Of a stretch of 38,335 bases of DNA, positions 21,542 to 29,527 are shown piece after piece (position 1 is the stretch's first letter; each line of letters starts with the position of its first letter). The position numbers and the translations under genes were made by a program. Origin of the DNA: a virus; IMG/VR virus record IMGVR_UViG_3300036799_000279, positions 1 through 38,335 of that record. One strand, given 5' to 3'. The notes under the pieces are model-generated. The model did not search any database. It was not told the origin of the DNA and saw only the letters and a list, made by a program, of their open reading frames with translations.

Positions 21542-22258
21542 TTATCTCGGTATGCGATAAGTCTTGTAGCTGCTCAACATCGTGCAGAGGGTTCCCCAGA
21601 CTTCGCTTGAAGGGTCCACAGAAATGATGGTGCGGTTTTCCCAGAAGTGATTTGCGAGAAACATTATTGCCATCTGCAGGCGAGCATCCACACTCGTTGG
21701 AGTGCTGGTATTGCCAGCCCAATATGTAATCTGAATGCAGTCCTGACGGCGATCTGTCAGTGGCCACCAGTTGCCGACGGTGAGAGTGAGCTTGTTGTCT
21801 TGAATGTAGTAGTTTGATGAATTCCAAGTCTGAGACACGCCGTTCTGATCGAAGTAGGTGACGACTACAGGATTCGTCACAGGCGATACGCCTGGAACCA
21901 GAACAGGGCGGCGCACGAACTCGACGCTGTCCCTTGTCGGAAATCCCCACCACCACCAAGGAGTGATAGCAAAGCTGTAGCTCAACTCGTACTGAAGAAA
22001 GTTGCGCGGATCTTGCGTATTCGGGAAGAAATCGAGCGTGAAGTAGACCTGCTCGGCCATGCAAGCCCATTGCGCCATTGTTTCGACTTGGTCGGTCGCG
22101 GCGTCGATGAATACCTGAAGCAGCGTGTAGTCGTCTGTCTGGATCGCGGGAGACGAACCCGTGACGTACTTTTGGGGTACGTCAAAGCGTCCGAACGCAG
22201 CAAGGCGTTCAGGCGTGATGACTGGTGCTGTCCGAGGTGTGATGATCTTCTGAATCAT
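21542..22258 (-). CDS. Head-tail connector protein (phiE125 gp8 / gp6-like)
   Basis: A 238-residue protein: a helical N-terminus with DDYTLLQVFIDAATDQVETMAQ, then the family core RRPVLVPGVSPVTNPVVVTYFDQNGVSQTW, SSNYYIQDNKLTL, WPLTDRRQDCIQITYWAG and ARLQMAIMFLANHFWENR. It is long for this family, which is often nearer 180-200 residues, with an unusual WWWWGF stretch in the middle. It should bind the portal from below. The start overlaps the protease stop (TAATG), tying it to the portal-protease operon. Confidence 0.85.
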   Translation of the reverse strand: MIQKIITPRTAPVITPERLAAFGRFDVPQKYVTGSSPAIQTDDYTLLQVFIDAATDQVETMAQWACMAEQVYFTLDFFPNTQDPRNFLQYELSYSFAITPWWWWGFPTRDSVEFVRRPVLVPGVSPVTNPVVVTYFDQNGVSQTWNSSNYYIQDNKLTLTVGNWWPLTDRRQDCIQITYWAGNTSTPTSVDARLQMAIMFLANHFWENRTIISVDPSSEVWGTLCTMLSSYKTYRIPR

Positions 22259-22962
22259 TACTTTCTCTTTTCAACCTCAATCCGCTTCAAACGAAGAGAT
22301 ATTGTGTAGTCTTCTTCAGCGTTCTCCTGTTTGGTCAATTCTGCTGGAGTGTTCTTGAATACCGACAGGTTGAAAGAGTTCTTGACGTCAGACTTCTTCT
22401 CTGAAATCGCCGTTGCGAATCCGTTGGCTTTTGCCTGCTCGGGATTCATCCACGTTTCGTCTTTCAGCATGGACAGGATTTTGTCTTTCGACAGACCGGT
22501 GCGGGCTACATAGATGTCCGCTGCTGATGCCGTCACACTTTCAAGCGTGTCAGCCATCTTTCGCATATCGTCAGCGTGGCCGATTGCGAGAGCTAATCCC
22601 TCATGGATCATCATTTGAGTGCCGAGCTGCATAGTGATCGAAGTGCCGGCCATCGCAATAAGCGAGGCCGCACTAGCAGCGAGACCCAGAACATTCACAT
22701 TCACAGGCTTGCCAGCCGATTTGAGCAGGTTGTATATCGCCACTCCCTCAAACAAATCACCGCCAGGAGAGTTCAGATTGAGTTCAATGTCGGAGTAATC
22801 GTCCTGACTATCTCCAAGGGCATTCTTGACGCTGGACGCAGTGATGCCTTCGCCAAAGAAATCCTCGCCGATTGCGTCGAAGATATTAAGCTGCAAGGTC
22901 TTGCCGCTTGCCTTCGCGCTGAATGCCGTGGTGCGTGGTTTGTCTTTTCTTAAACTGAACAT
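22258..22962 (-). CDS. ClpP-like prohead protease
   Basis: A 234-residue S14-type protease that should mature the prohead by removing the capsid scaffold region. SPGGDLFEG (65-73) forms the oxyanion strand. The catalytic Ser97 is in GLAASAASLIAMAG and His120 in MMIHEG; the acid is probably Asp168 in LKDETWM. The C-terminal ~45 residues are charged and may anchor or be self-cleaved. It overlaps the portal gene by 13 bases and has GGGAAG before its ATG. A Clp-type protease next to a portal is typical of HK97-like phages. Confidence 0.93.
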   Translation of the reverse strand: MFSLRKDKPRTTAFSAKASGKTLQLNIFDAIGEDFFGEGITASSVKNALGDSQDDYSDIELNLNSPGGDLFEGVAIYNLLKSAGKPVNVNVLGLAASAASLIAMAGTSITMQLGTQMMIHEGLALAIGHADDMRKMADTLESVTASAADIYVARTGLSKDKILSMLKDETWMNPEQAKANGFATAISEKKSDVKNSFNLSVFKNTPAELTKQENAEEDYTISLRLKRIEVEKRK

Positions 22963-24593
22963 AGTTCTTCCCCTTGTGCGATTGCGACGAGAGCCGCACG
23001 TTGCTCGTCTGTTGTCATGTCCTTGTACCTGTGGCAGAACTCAGCAGCGGCGTTTGGAGTGCAAGCCAGAACGTCGACAACAAACTTCTCGTCAAGATCT
23101 GATTTCGCCGCTTTCCTCATCACTCGTTCCGCGAGTGAATTTGAAATCACTTGCAAACGAGCTGTCGCCTTCTTGGCAGGCGCGTTATCGCCATCGCCGC
23201 CCGTACCTTGTGCGTCGGATTCTGGTTCTGTCGTATCGGTCTGCGGAGTGTCTGCATTTCCGCTCGGCGCAGGAGGTAGCTGCCCAGGAATGAAGAACTC
23301 TTGCTTCGCAATGTCGAAAATTACTGGTGTTCCAGTTCCGCCGACGAGAAAATCCCCGCCCTCTACCGAATCCATATCTTCGATAGCTCGTGCCTCGTTC
23401 GGTGTCATCTGAAACGAGTTGATCTTGATTTGATTGGTCTCGGCCCGTTCTTTTGGAGATCCACGAAGAATGATGTCGGCGTTATGCTTCGCATACAGCC
23501 TGCCTCTATCTTCAGGAGCAATTAGGTCTCGGGTAATCGTCTGTTCGATTGCGGTGGTATATGGCAGGAGCGCCGTGTTGAAGTATTCGTCAAGGAATGC
23601 GGAGCTTGAGGCGTAGGTACTATTCTGCTGTCCGAGTCCTAGCTTTACGACTAGCGGAGCACCGCCGAATAGACGAGCGATGGTCTCTTCGTTCCATTTT
23701 CGAGACTCGATTAGCTGAGACTCTTGTGCGCTGAACGTCATCTGCTCCCACTTTCCACCGCCTGGGAGAATGGAGAACTTGCCAGCGTTCTGGGACCCGC
23801 TGAAGTCTTTCTTCAAACGATCTACAACACCCTGCGCTTGTTCTTCAGTAACGCCCGATTCAATAGGAAACGAGATAAACCCGCCCATGCCGAGGCCATT
23901 TGCGAAATTACGTCCTGCTGTTTCTTCGGCGGCGATTAGAACGCTGATTGCTTCCTTCGCGAGAGCGATCGTTGCTGCGCCCTCAATGCCGATGCCTTCG
24001 AGGTTGTGAGCAGACACATGCCAGATGTCCTCTTGATAGAACTCGCGCACAACTCCATTCCCACACTCATAAAGCCACTTGAGCACAGGAGTCTTGGTGC
24101 CATCACGAGCCACTTGTGCTTTTGAATCGCTGTAGTCCCATTTAACGGCCATGCTCCAGGCATTCATGGGAACCAGTTCCAGCAGATCGCCAGCCTGGTT
24201 CACAATCTTCTGGCAGAAGCAATTGCCGTTCATTACGAGCTGTGAGGCGAGGAACCAGCGAAGCTGATATGACGTCTGCCAGCGATTAGGACAATCACGT
24301 AAAAGCGAATAGAGGGGTTTATCAATTGCAGGCTGCGTTCGCTGCCTTTTATTTGCAATCTGCGTCTCGCGCAGGATCAATGGCATCTTTGCGATGTCAT
24401 TGGCCAGCATCTTTACGGACGACAGCACTGCCGCAACACGAATAGCCGTAGCCCTAGTCACTGGCTTACCAGCAGCCGCTGGAAATCCGATGAGTGCCTG
24501 TACGAGGTCAGCAGATGGCGCAGCTAGAGTGGAAGACCCGCCGTCCATTCTGAAACTTGGAGGGTCGGGCAAATTAAGGGAAATCAAGGGCAT
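22950..24593 (-). CDS. Portal protein, HK97 family
   Basis: About 547 residues. It forms the dodecameric DNA portal at the capsid vertex. Typical elements are ATAIRVAAVLSSVKMLANDIAKMPL, PLYSLLRDCPNRWQTSYQLRWFLASQLVMNGN, EDIWHVSAHNLEGIGIEG, a long segment with KWEQMTFSAQESQLIESRKWNEETIARLFGGAPLVV, and NSTYASSSAFLDEYFNTALLPY. A disordered Pro/Asp/Thr-rich linker and a ~60-residue C-terminal domain follow. I chose the ATG at 24593, with AAAAGG just upstream; a TTG at 24614 would add seven residues. Motif copy 1 lies about 70 bases before it. Confidence 0.93.
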   Translation of the reverse strand: MPLISLNLPDPPSFRMDGGSSTLAAPSADLVQALIGFPAAAGKPVTRATAIRVAAVLSSVKMLANDIAKMPLILRETQIANKRQRTQPAIDKPLYSLLRDCPNRWQTSYQLRWFLASQLVMNGNCFCQKIVNQAGDLLELVPMNAWSMAVKWDYSDSKAQVARDGTKTPVLKWLYECGNGVVREFYQEDIWHVSAHNLEGIGIEGAATIALAKEAISVLIAAEETAGRNFANGLGMGGFISFPIESGVTEEQAQGVVDRLKKDFSGSQNAGKFSILPGGGKWEQMTFSAQESQLIESRKWNEETIARLFGGAPLVVKLGLGQQNSTYASSSAFLDEYFNTALLPYTTAIEQTITRDLIAPEDRGRLYAKHNADIILRGSPKERAETNQIKINSFQMTPNEARAIEDMDSVEGGDFLVGGTGTPVIFDIAKQEFFIPGQLPPAPSGNADTPQTDTTEPESDAQGTGGDGDNAPAKKATARLQVISNSLAERVMRKAAKSDLDEKFVVDVLACTPNAAAEFCHRYKDMTTDEQRAALVAIAQGEELCSV

Positions 24594-24660
24594 GTAAGCC
24601 TTTTCAGGAATCAATGGATTCTGTGTGCGGGCAGGGACACGAATACCAGCGGGTATCTAC

Positions 24661-24680
24661 TAAGGGCTAGATAGTCGAAT
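24661..24680 (-). repeat. Conserved palindromic motif, copy 1 (before portal gene, overlapping HTH stop)
   Basis: The minus strand reads TTCGACTATCTAGCCCTTAG. The core GACTATCTAGCCCT matches copies 2 and 3 exactly. The TAG inside the core is the stop codon of the HTH gene (24667-24669). The portal start is about 68 bases downstream. Confidence 0.7.
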
Positions 24681-25047
24681 CGTCGTCGCTGATGGGGAGC
24701 TTCTCTTTGAGAGGGTCTTCCCCGTAATGGATATGCTTGCCGCCTATGCGCGTTCCGCGCCCTAGCCCAAGTCCTTCTCGTACGAGCAGCGATTCCCAGT
24801 CGAAACGCTCTTTGGCCAGTTGTCCTGCTCTCAGAGTGGGAATACCGTCATGCCATCGTGTTCTGCGCTTAAGAGGACGCCGCCCTTTTACACAGTGGCT
24901 GACAATCCCGTTTTGACGCAGAATGCGACTGACCTGCTTTTGACTTATGCGGAAGTAGTCAGCAATCGCCGCTTGGTAGTGGTGAGGGTGTGCCCTCTTA
25001 TAGTCGACAACAGCTTCGTAAGATACGGTGCGCTTGCGTCCTATCAT
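24667..25047 (-). CDS. Helix-turn-helix protein between terminase and portal
   Basis: A 126-residue basic protein. Residues about 8-48 form a helix-turn-helix: YEAVVDYKRAHPHHYQAAIADYF, then RISQKQVSRILRQNGIV, a recognition-helix-like pattern also seen in transposase and regulator N-termini. The rest is Arg/Lys-rich with no known domain. GGAG lies six bases before the ATG, and the gene starts four bases after the large terminase stop. Its stop codon falls inside motif copy 1. I infer that it may be a transcription factor for the late operons and may bind the repeated motif; an accessory small terminase-like DNA-binding role is an alternative. Confidence 0.75.
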   Translation of the reverse strand: MIGRKRTVSYEAVVDYKRAHPHHYQAAIADYFRISQKQVSRILRQNGIVSHCVKGRRPLKRRTRWHDGIPTLRAGQLAKERFDWESLLVREGLGLGRGTRIGGKHIHYGEDPLKEKLPISDDDSTI

Positions 25048-25050
25048 CCA

Positions 25051-26835
25051 TTACTCCAATACAATTCCGAATTGTTTTTCTAAGTCAGACATTGGAGAGG
25101 GGCTGATCGAGGACTGAACGACCCAGAATGATTTCTTCGGCTTGGCAATGTTTTCTGGTGCCGTCGCACGAGCGAGTGCCATGATGAGAGACGCTGGGCC
25201 GTCAATCTTCTCCCGCTTGCGGTCGCGAGATGGCTTGATAAAGCTCGTTGCCTTTTGTGTGTTCCAGCGGAGGCTTGCCATTTGCCAGCGCATCACAGGG
25301 TTACGATCGTGAGTGAAGTCCCTCCGCAATACTTTCCGCATGAATTCCTGGCATGGGCCGTTCATCCGAATGTGCGACTGTGGGAACGCAACGAACTTCT
25401 GCATTGGGAAGCCGCTTTCTTCAAGCATTCGGACTAGCTCCGACGACCAGGCATCGTCATAAGCGATTTCCTTCAGATCAAACTGCTTGTTGATTTCAGC
25501 GATCTGTTCGGCAATGAAGCGAACATCGGTCAGATTTCCAGGCGTCAATGTGATAAAGCCCTGATCTGACCAGGTGTCGTACGGAACGTGGTCGCGCCTA
25601 ACGCGAGCAGTGACGTTATCTTTCGGGCACCAGAAATACTCGACTACGCGCCACTGGTCGGGAAATAACAGAACGAGAGATGAAGTGTCGTTCTTCGGAG
25701 CAAGGTCCAGGGCGGCATAGCACTCTTTGCCTGCTAATTCCTTGAGCGATTCGGCACGAAGGCGGCGAGGATCTGGATGATTTGCAAGCGGCGCACGAGT
25801 ACAAGCGTCCCACTTGTCTATTTCAATCGCAGGATTCTCAGACTCGGATGACCAGATGTTGAGAGAAAACCGTTTGAATTCGCCGAGGCTGGTAGGCTTC
25901 CCTTCCGTCTCTTTGAATTCCCTGCGGATCGTGTCAATTTCGAAGAGATAGCCGAGTGCGGGATTTGATTTGACCCATAGCTTCTCGTCCTTGTAATCAT
26001 CGTCGTCATCGAGAGTAAACAGCATGGGCATGATTTCGTCATCGACTACATGCCTGTCGAGAATCTTGCAGCAATACTCGTACTCATTCCAGCAGACAGA
26101 TGTTCCTCCCGCCGAGGCGCCTGCTGTAGAAATGCAAATCATCATCGGCTGCTTTCGGGTACGCCCACCAAGTTTTAGGACTGTCCATAGCTCCTCGCTT
26201 TTCCAGCGATGGATTTCGTCACAAATAGCGGCAGAGACGACTGCGCCGTCTTCCGTGTCGGCGGATCGCGCCATCGGTGAAAGGCGTGATCCTGAGGACG
26301 GAATGTGTAGAGCGATGACTGGCTCATTGCCTGCTTGCTGAACTGCTGTTTTTAGATCAGGATGACGCTCTCGCATCAGTACCGCTTCTTTGAAAACGGT
26401 ACGAGCCTGTTTCATGGTCGTTGCCGCGCAATACACGCGAGCCGACTGCTCGCCATCGGCAACCAGGTGATAAAGGGCCAGCGCAGCACTCACGCCGCTC
26501 TTGCCGTTCTTCTTGGCGACCAGGAACAACGTGCGGCGAAAACGGCGAGTTCCGTCTGTTCGTTTCCATCCGTACAAAATCGCAAGCCACGCTTGCTCGG
26601 CTGGGTACAGCCTCATGGGGTGCGAATCATTTGGAGGAATGCAGAACGTCTGGCAGAAGTCGATTACGTAATTAGCGGCCCTTGGGTCGAACCACAATTC
26701 ACGCTCGTGGCCGTTCTCCAAATCACGAACGTGCCGCTGCATCGCCTTGCGAATCCACTTGCAGGCGACAATGGTGCCGTCGATAACACCTGCAATGTAG
26801 GCGTCGACAATCGGGTTTACTGGAACATTGGACAT
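25051..26835 (-). CDS. Terminase large subunit (Terminase_1 type)
   Basis: About 594 residues. It is the packaging motor ATPase and nuclease. The start region (NPIVDAYIAGVIDGTIVACKWIRKAMQRHVRDLE) is the normal family N-terminus. The Walker A variant VAKKNGKS lies at about 106-113 and Walker B AICDEIHRW at about 204-212. The C-terminal nuclease has ALDLAPKNDTSSLVLLF, EIAYDDAWSS and DGPASLIMALARA, which supply the Asp residues. I prefer the ATG at 26835 because the family begins there; a TTG at 26895 is also possible, and neither has a clear ribosome site. The small terminase lies immediately upstream. Confidence 0.93.
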   Translation of the reverse strand: MSNVPVNPIVDAYIAGVIDGTIVACKWIRKAMQRHVRDLENGHERELWFDPRAANYVIDFCQTFCIPPNDSHPMRLYPAEQAWLAILYGWKRTDGTRRFRRTLFLVAKKNGKSGVSAALALYHLVADGEQSARVYCAATTMKQARTVFKEAVLMRERHPDLKTAVQQAGNEPVIALHIPSSGSRLSPMARSADTEDGAVVSAAICDEIHRWKSEELWTVLKLGGRTRKQPMMICISTAGASAGGTSVCWNEYEYCCKILDRHVVDDEIMPMLFTLDDDDDYKDEKLWVKSNPALGYLFEIDTIRREFKETEGKPTSLGEFKRFSLNIWSSESENPAIEIDKWDACTRAPLANHPDPRRLRAESLKELAGKECYAALDLAPKNDTSSLVLLFPDQWRVVEYFWCPKDNVTARVRRDHVPYDTWSDQGFITLTPGNLTDVRFIAEQIAEINKQFDLKEIAYDDAWSSELVRMLEESGFPMQKFVAFPQSHIRMNGPCQEFMRKVLRRDFTHDRNPVMRWQMASLRWNTQKATSFIKPSRDRKREKIDGPASLIMALARATAPENIAKPKKSFWVVQSSISPSPMSDLEKQFGIVLE

Positions 26836-26908
26836 AGCGATACACAGGAGGTGCGCAAGCTGCGGATCGAATGTCCGTCGGCGGGATTGAAGCAACTCTA
26901 GGTTGCGA

Positions 26909-27232
26909 TTAGGGTGACAGTTGCTTGTTGTTCTGTTTGTGCTGTAGGAGGCTGAGGAATTTGTGCATTATCGACAGGGATTGCTGTGCTACAGCCACGT
27001 AAGGGTTCTGAATAGGATTCTTTGATTTGTTCTGTATCACTACTCCGAACTCCTGAATCTTTCCCTCAGCATCAGCCCATCGACCGTATGCCGCGCAATA
27101 GGCTGCAAGTGCAGGTGCATCCTCTGGCGTGATCTCTTCGACAGACACCATCCGATTCCATTCAGCGCGGGCCGATTGGGAGAGATGATCTGGGCATACC
27201 AGGGTGCTAATTATTGTGTGATCGTTGTTCAT
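26909..27232 (-). CDS. Terminase small subunit, P27 family
   Basis: A 107-residue protein with the P27 pattern: LSQSARAEWNRMVS, EDAPALAAYCAAYGRWADAEGKIQEFGVVIQ, NPYVAVAQQSLSIMHKFLSLL. It should recognise the packaging start and load the large subunit. It overlaps the preceding small gene by 26 bases and sits directly upstream of the large terminase, the canonical arrangement. It lacks the usual C-terminal LGLSP-type end and finishes with a Gln/Asn/Lys tail. A second P27-like gene at 19246-19632 is noted separately. Confidence 0.85.
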   Translation of the reverse strand: MNNDHTIISTLVCPDHLSQSARAEWNRMVSVEEITPEDAPALAAYCAAYGRWADAEGKIQEFGVVIQNKSKNPIQNPYVAVAQQSLSIMHKFLSLLQHKQNNKQLSP

Positions 27233-27356
27233 CTGCCGTCTTGTGTCCTTCGACTAGGTTCTGCTCCAGAAGCTCTATCAATCGCTTCTGATAATCAGTT
27301 GGGTCTGACAATGCCCTGAGCTCACGGAGACTGAATGATGCGTTTATGTCTTGCAT
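27207..27356 (-). CDS. Very small protein overlapping methyltransferase and terminase genes
   Basis: A 49-residue acidic helical protein (MQDINASFSLRELRALSDP, then DYQKRLIELLEQNLVEGHK). The ATG at 27356 has GAGG about nine bases upstream. It overlaps the end of the ParB-methyltransferase by 13 bases and the start of the small terminase by 26 bases, a chain typical of a phage operon. A longer reading from 27443 is out of keeping with this signal. The family is unknown. Confidence 0.65.
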   Translation of the reverse strand: MQDINASFSLRELRALSDPTDYQKRLIELLEQNLVEGHKTADEQRSHNN

Positions 27357-28600
27357 TCGCTTAACCTCGGAGCCAGTCCCATGTCTTTCATTCGTTCTAG
27401 AGCGACGGCAATGTACTTCGGCTCTATTTCCATTCCGTAGCAACGGCGTCCTTCCTGCTCAGCGGCACAGAATTGGGTCCCGCTGCCACTGAACGGCTCG
27501 TAGCATATCTCTCCTGGCAATGTGTTGAATCGCATCGGTCGAGCGAATAGCTCAACAGGCTTCTCGGTCGGGTGAGCGATGGCAGCGTTAGGTCTGTCTA
27601 CTTCCCACACCGTATCCTGTGCCCTATCGCCGAAGAATCTTGCTCTGTTGCCTTTCCGCCAGCCATAGAAGCAAAGCTCGTGACGCCAGTGATAATCGCC
27701 GTGTCCTAAGATGAAGCGGTTCTTCGCCCAAATGATCTGTCGATGAATTAGCAGATCGGCAGCAGCCGCAGCAGCGGCAGCAAAGAATGCTTGGGTTAGC
27801 TGAGCGTGCCAGATGTACCAAGCGGCGTCATCCCTCAGGAACGGAAGCGATGTAGAGAAAACAGATTCCAAGAACGCCTGTAGCTTTTCTCCATCTGCCT
27901 CGTCGCCTTGGATTGCCGAAAATCTTTGGGCTGAATCCGCGCCAGAGTCCACTCCATATGCCACTCCATAGGGAGGGTCGGTTGCGAGTAGGGATGCCTT
28001 CTCACCACCCCTAAATAATTTGGCGACGTCTTCAGTATCCGAAGAGTCGCCGCACATTATGCGGTGAACTTTTCCCGATACGGTTTTGCTTGGGATTTCC
28101 CATACCTGGCCTCGCTGGATGTTCCACTGCGTCAGTAGCTTCTCGGCCAGATCTGCTTTAGGAGCGGGCGGTTCAGGCGTGACAACCCTCCCTGCCTCAA
28201 CGGTTAATTCTTTGAGTTCCTCACCATTGAAGTAAGGGAACATGTCGATCACGCCAGAGAGATCTTTCAACGCATCAGGATTCCACTCGAGTCCAAGCTG
28301 GCCAGCACGATTGTCGGCCAGTGCAAGTTCTTTTGCTTTGGCATCCGTGTCGAGGTCAAGATCTGTTCTTTTTACAACGACCAGCTTCGTGCCGTCGGAT
28401 TCAACAACGATAACGTCGTCCATGCCTATGTCAGCCGCAGCTTCAGCGGTTTTGTTTCCTGCTATCAGCTTTCCATTGCGGTCGATAAGAACGCTGCGAC
28501 CAGCGCCCAGCTCTCGGATCGAGCGGGACAACACTTGCTTGCCTCGGAAAGTACCGCTGTTTAGGTTTTTATCATCCTGCCGAAGTTCTGAGATCTTCAT
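27344..28600 (-). CDS. ParB-domain / DNA methyltransferase fusion
   Basis: A 418-residue fusion. The N-terminal ~120 residues are a ParB/sulfiredoxin-like domain (RQDDKNLNSGTFRGKQVLSRSIRELGAGRSVLIDRNGKLIAGN). The C-terminal part is a DNA adenine/N4-cytosine methyltransferase with DPPYG (~208-212) and AHPTEKPVEL, YEPFSGSGTQ (~367-376), so the catalytic motif precedes the SAM-binding motif. Such fusions are common in phages and may protect DNA from restriction or mark packaging sites. The start at 28600 overlaps the HNH stop (ATGA) with GGAG ten bases upstream. It contains eight successive alanines (~274-281). No partner nuclease adjoins it, so it is probably an orphan methyltransferase. Confidence 0.9.
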   Translation of the reverse strand: MKISELRQDDKNLNSGTFRGKQVLSRSIRELGAGRSVLIDRNGKLIAGNKTAEAAADIGMDDVIVVESDGTKLVVVKRTDLDLDTDAKAKELALADNRAGQLGLEWNPDALKDLSGVIDMFPYFNGEELKELTVEAGRVVTPEPPAPKADLAEKLLTQWNIQRGQVWEIPSKTVSGKVHRIMCGDSSDTEDVAKLFRGGEKASLLATDPPYGVAYGVDSGADSAQRFSAIQGDEADGEKLQAFLESVFSTSLPFLRDDAAWYIWHAQLTQAFFAAAAAAAADLLIHRQIIWAKNRFILGHGDYHWRHELCFYGWRKGNRARFFGDRAQDTVWEVDRPNAAIAHPTEKPVELFARPMRFNTLPGEICYEPFSGSGTQFCAAEQEGRRCYGMEIEPKYIAVALERMKDMGLAPRLSECKT

Positions 28601-28920
28601 TTGTAACGGCTCCATTTGTAATTGAATCGCCCTGGCCGCGCACCTTTTCGCACCCAACAGGCTTTTTGATAATTGTGATTCCAGCAAAGCGTCTGATAAG
28701 ACCGTGGAAAGTCGTTAGCGATTAGCCAGCGGTAGAAATCAAGGCCAGTCTTGACGTGCATGTCCCTGACAGTTCGACCGTGTATGTGATCTATTGTGAG
28801 TTGATCTATCTCATCCACTTCACAGCCAGGAAAACAGCACCCGCCAGCAATCCCGTAATACTCGATGACCTTCTGTTTTATTCGGTCATCGTGATACTTG
28901 CGTTTCTTCTTCTCGTCCAT
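28597..28920 (-). CDS. HNH-type nuclease
   Basis: A 107-residue basic protein with a His-Me finger layout: GGCCFPGCEVDEIDQLTIDHIHG (27-49) gives the zinc Cys and the D-H-I-H catalytic site, and TLCWNHNYQKA (77-87) gives the second Cys, His and Asn. It may nick or cut DNA during recombination or packaging, or act as a homing nuclease. The ATG at 28920 has CGGAAG about nine bases upstream. Its stop overlaps the start of the ParB-methyltransferase, so the two are expressed together. Confidence 0.8.
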   Translation of the reverse strand: MDEKKKRKYHDDRIKQKVIEYYGIAGGCCFPGCEVDEIDQLTIDHIHGRTVRDMHVKTGLDFYRWLIANDFPRSYQTLCWNHNYQKACWVRKGARPGRFNYKWSRYK

Positions 28921-29029
28921 TCAGCGCGCTTCCGAGGTCGGTGCCTCGAAGGGCGTTGAGTTGCCGTCCATCCCAGACGGCTTCATAACGTATTGGAGGA
29001 CTGAGTCGCTATAGCTCAGAACTGAGATT

Positions 29030-29070
29030 GATGCTGGAGTTTGATAGACAACTCCCTGACCTCCAGCATC
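29030..29070 (-). other. Mutually exclusive hairpins in a gene-free stretch
   Basis: GATGCTGGAG (29030-29039) pairs with CTCCAGCATC (29061-29070) over 10 bp. An alternative stem pairs GGAGTT (29036-29041) with AACTCC (29050-29055). The two share bases and cannot coexist. The region (28921-29107) lies between two minus-strand genes and has no U-tract, so an attenuator-like or processed RNA is possible. I see no tRNA fold. Confidence 0.4.
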
Positions 29071-29107
29071 CCGTCAGTGGCGGTTGTAATGACTGCCAGG
29101 GGTAGAA

Positions 29108-29527
29108 CTAGTGCTTCAATGCGGAGCGGAGTTCACGCACATACGCTTCTTCATTTTTTCCGTCGCCTATATGTTTACGAACGATGCGCGTCAGTTTGTT
29201 CTTCAGATTCGTCTTGCGACGGGCCGAGGCGTTTGGAATTGTGAACTCTACAGCAAGCTCCTCGAACGTTGCTTTAGGGCCGACCAGCTTCGAGGCACTG
29301 AGCATACGGTTCACAACATCATCAGTTACTTTGGCCCAATCCGCTGCTACTCTTTGTTCCCTGATTTGTCTCTGCTGCTTCCAGAAAGCCGCCGCAGTCT
29401 CTCGGAACTTTTCTGCGCGTCGCCGCTTCTGCTCCCGTCGACGCCTTTCAGGGTCTAGCTCGGCTTCTCTGATCAAGCAGCGATAGAAGGCCAACATTAT
29501 CCAATCGAGTTTTTCTTGAGATTGCAT
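29108..29527 (-). CDS. Hypothetical charged helical protein
   Basis: A 139-residue protein that is strongly Arg/Lys/Glu-rich in the first half (PERRRREQKRRRAEKFRETAA) and has a second helical half (KATFEELAVEFTIPNASARRKTNLKNKLTRIVRKHI). No family is recognised; the composition suggests nucleic-acid binding. The ATG at 29527 has only a weak AAGAA upstream. It overlaps the preceding HNH-like gene by 31 bases, which supports a shared operon. Confidence 0.7.
   Translation of the reverse strand: MQSQEKLDWIMLAFYRCLIREAELDPERRRREQKRRRAEKFRETAAAFWKQQRQIREQRVAADWAKVTDDVVNRMLSASKLVGPKATFEELAVEFTIPNASARRKTNLKNKLTRIVRKHIGDGKNEEAYVRELRSALKH

Noticed and set aside
21165-22070. A 301-residue minus-strand ORF spanning the head-tail adaptor and connector genes
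   Set aside because: Only the part from MPLPRRSSG (21539) onward is a real protein. The upstream part is out-of-frame sequence of the connector gene, with low-complexity His/Arg/Ser composition.
27765-27790. A GCA/GCG-type repeat in the methyltransferase as a tandem repeat or CRISPR-like array
   Set aside because: It is a codon-level run encoding alanines within a real gene; there are no spacers or regular units.
29008-29110. A possible tRNA in the 29.0 kb gene-free stretch
   Set aside because: The stem-loop has a wrong loop size for an anticodon arm, and no acceptor or T-arm could be built.
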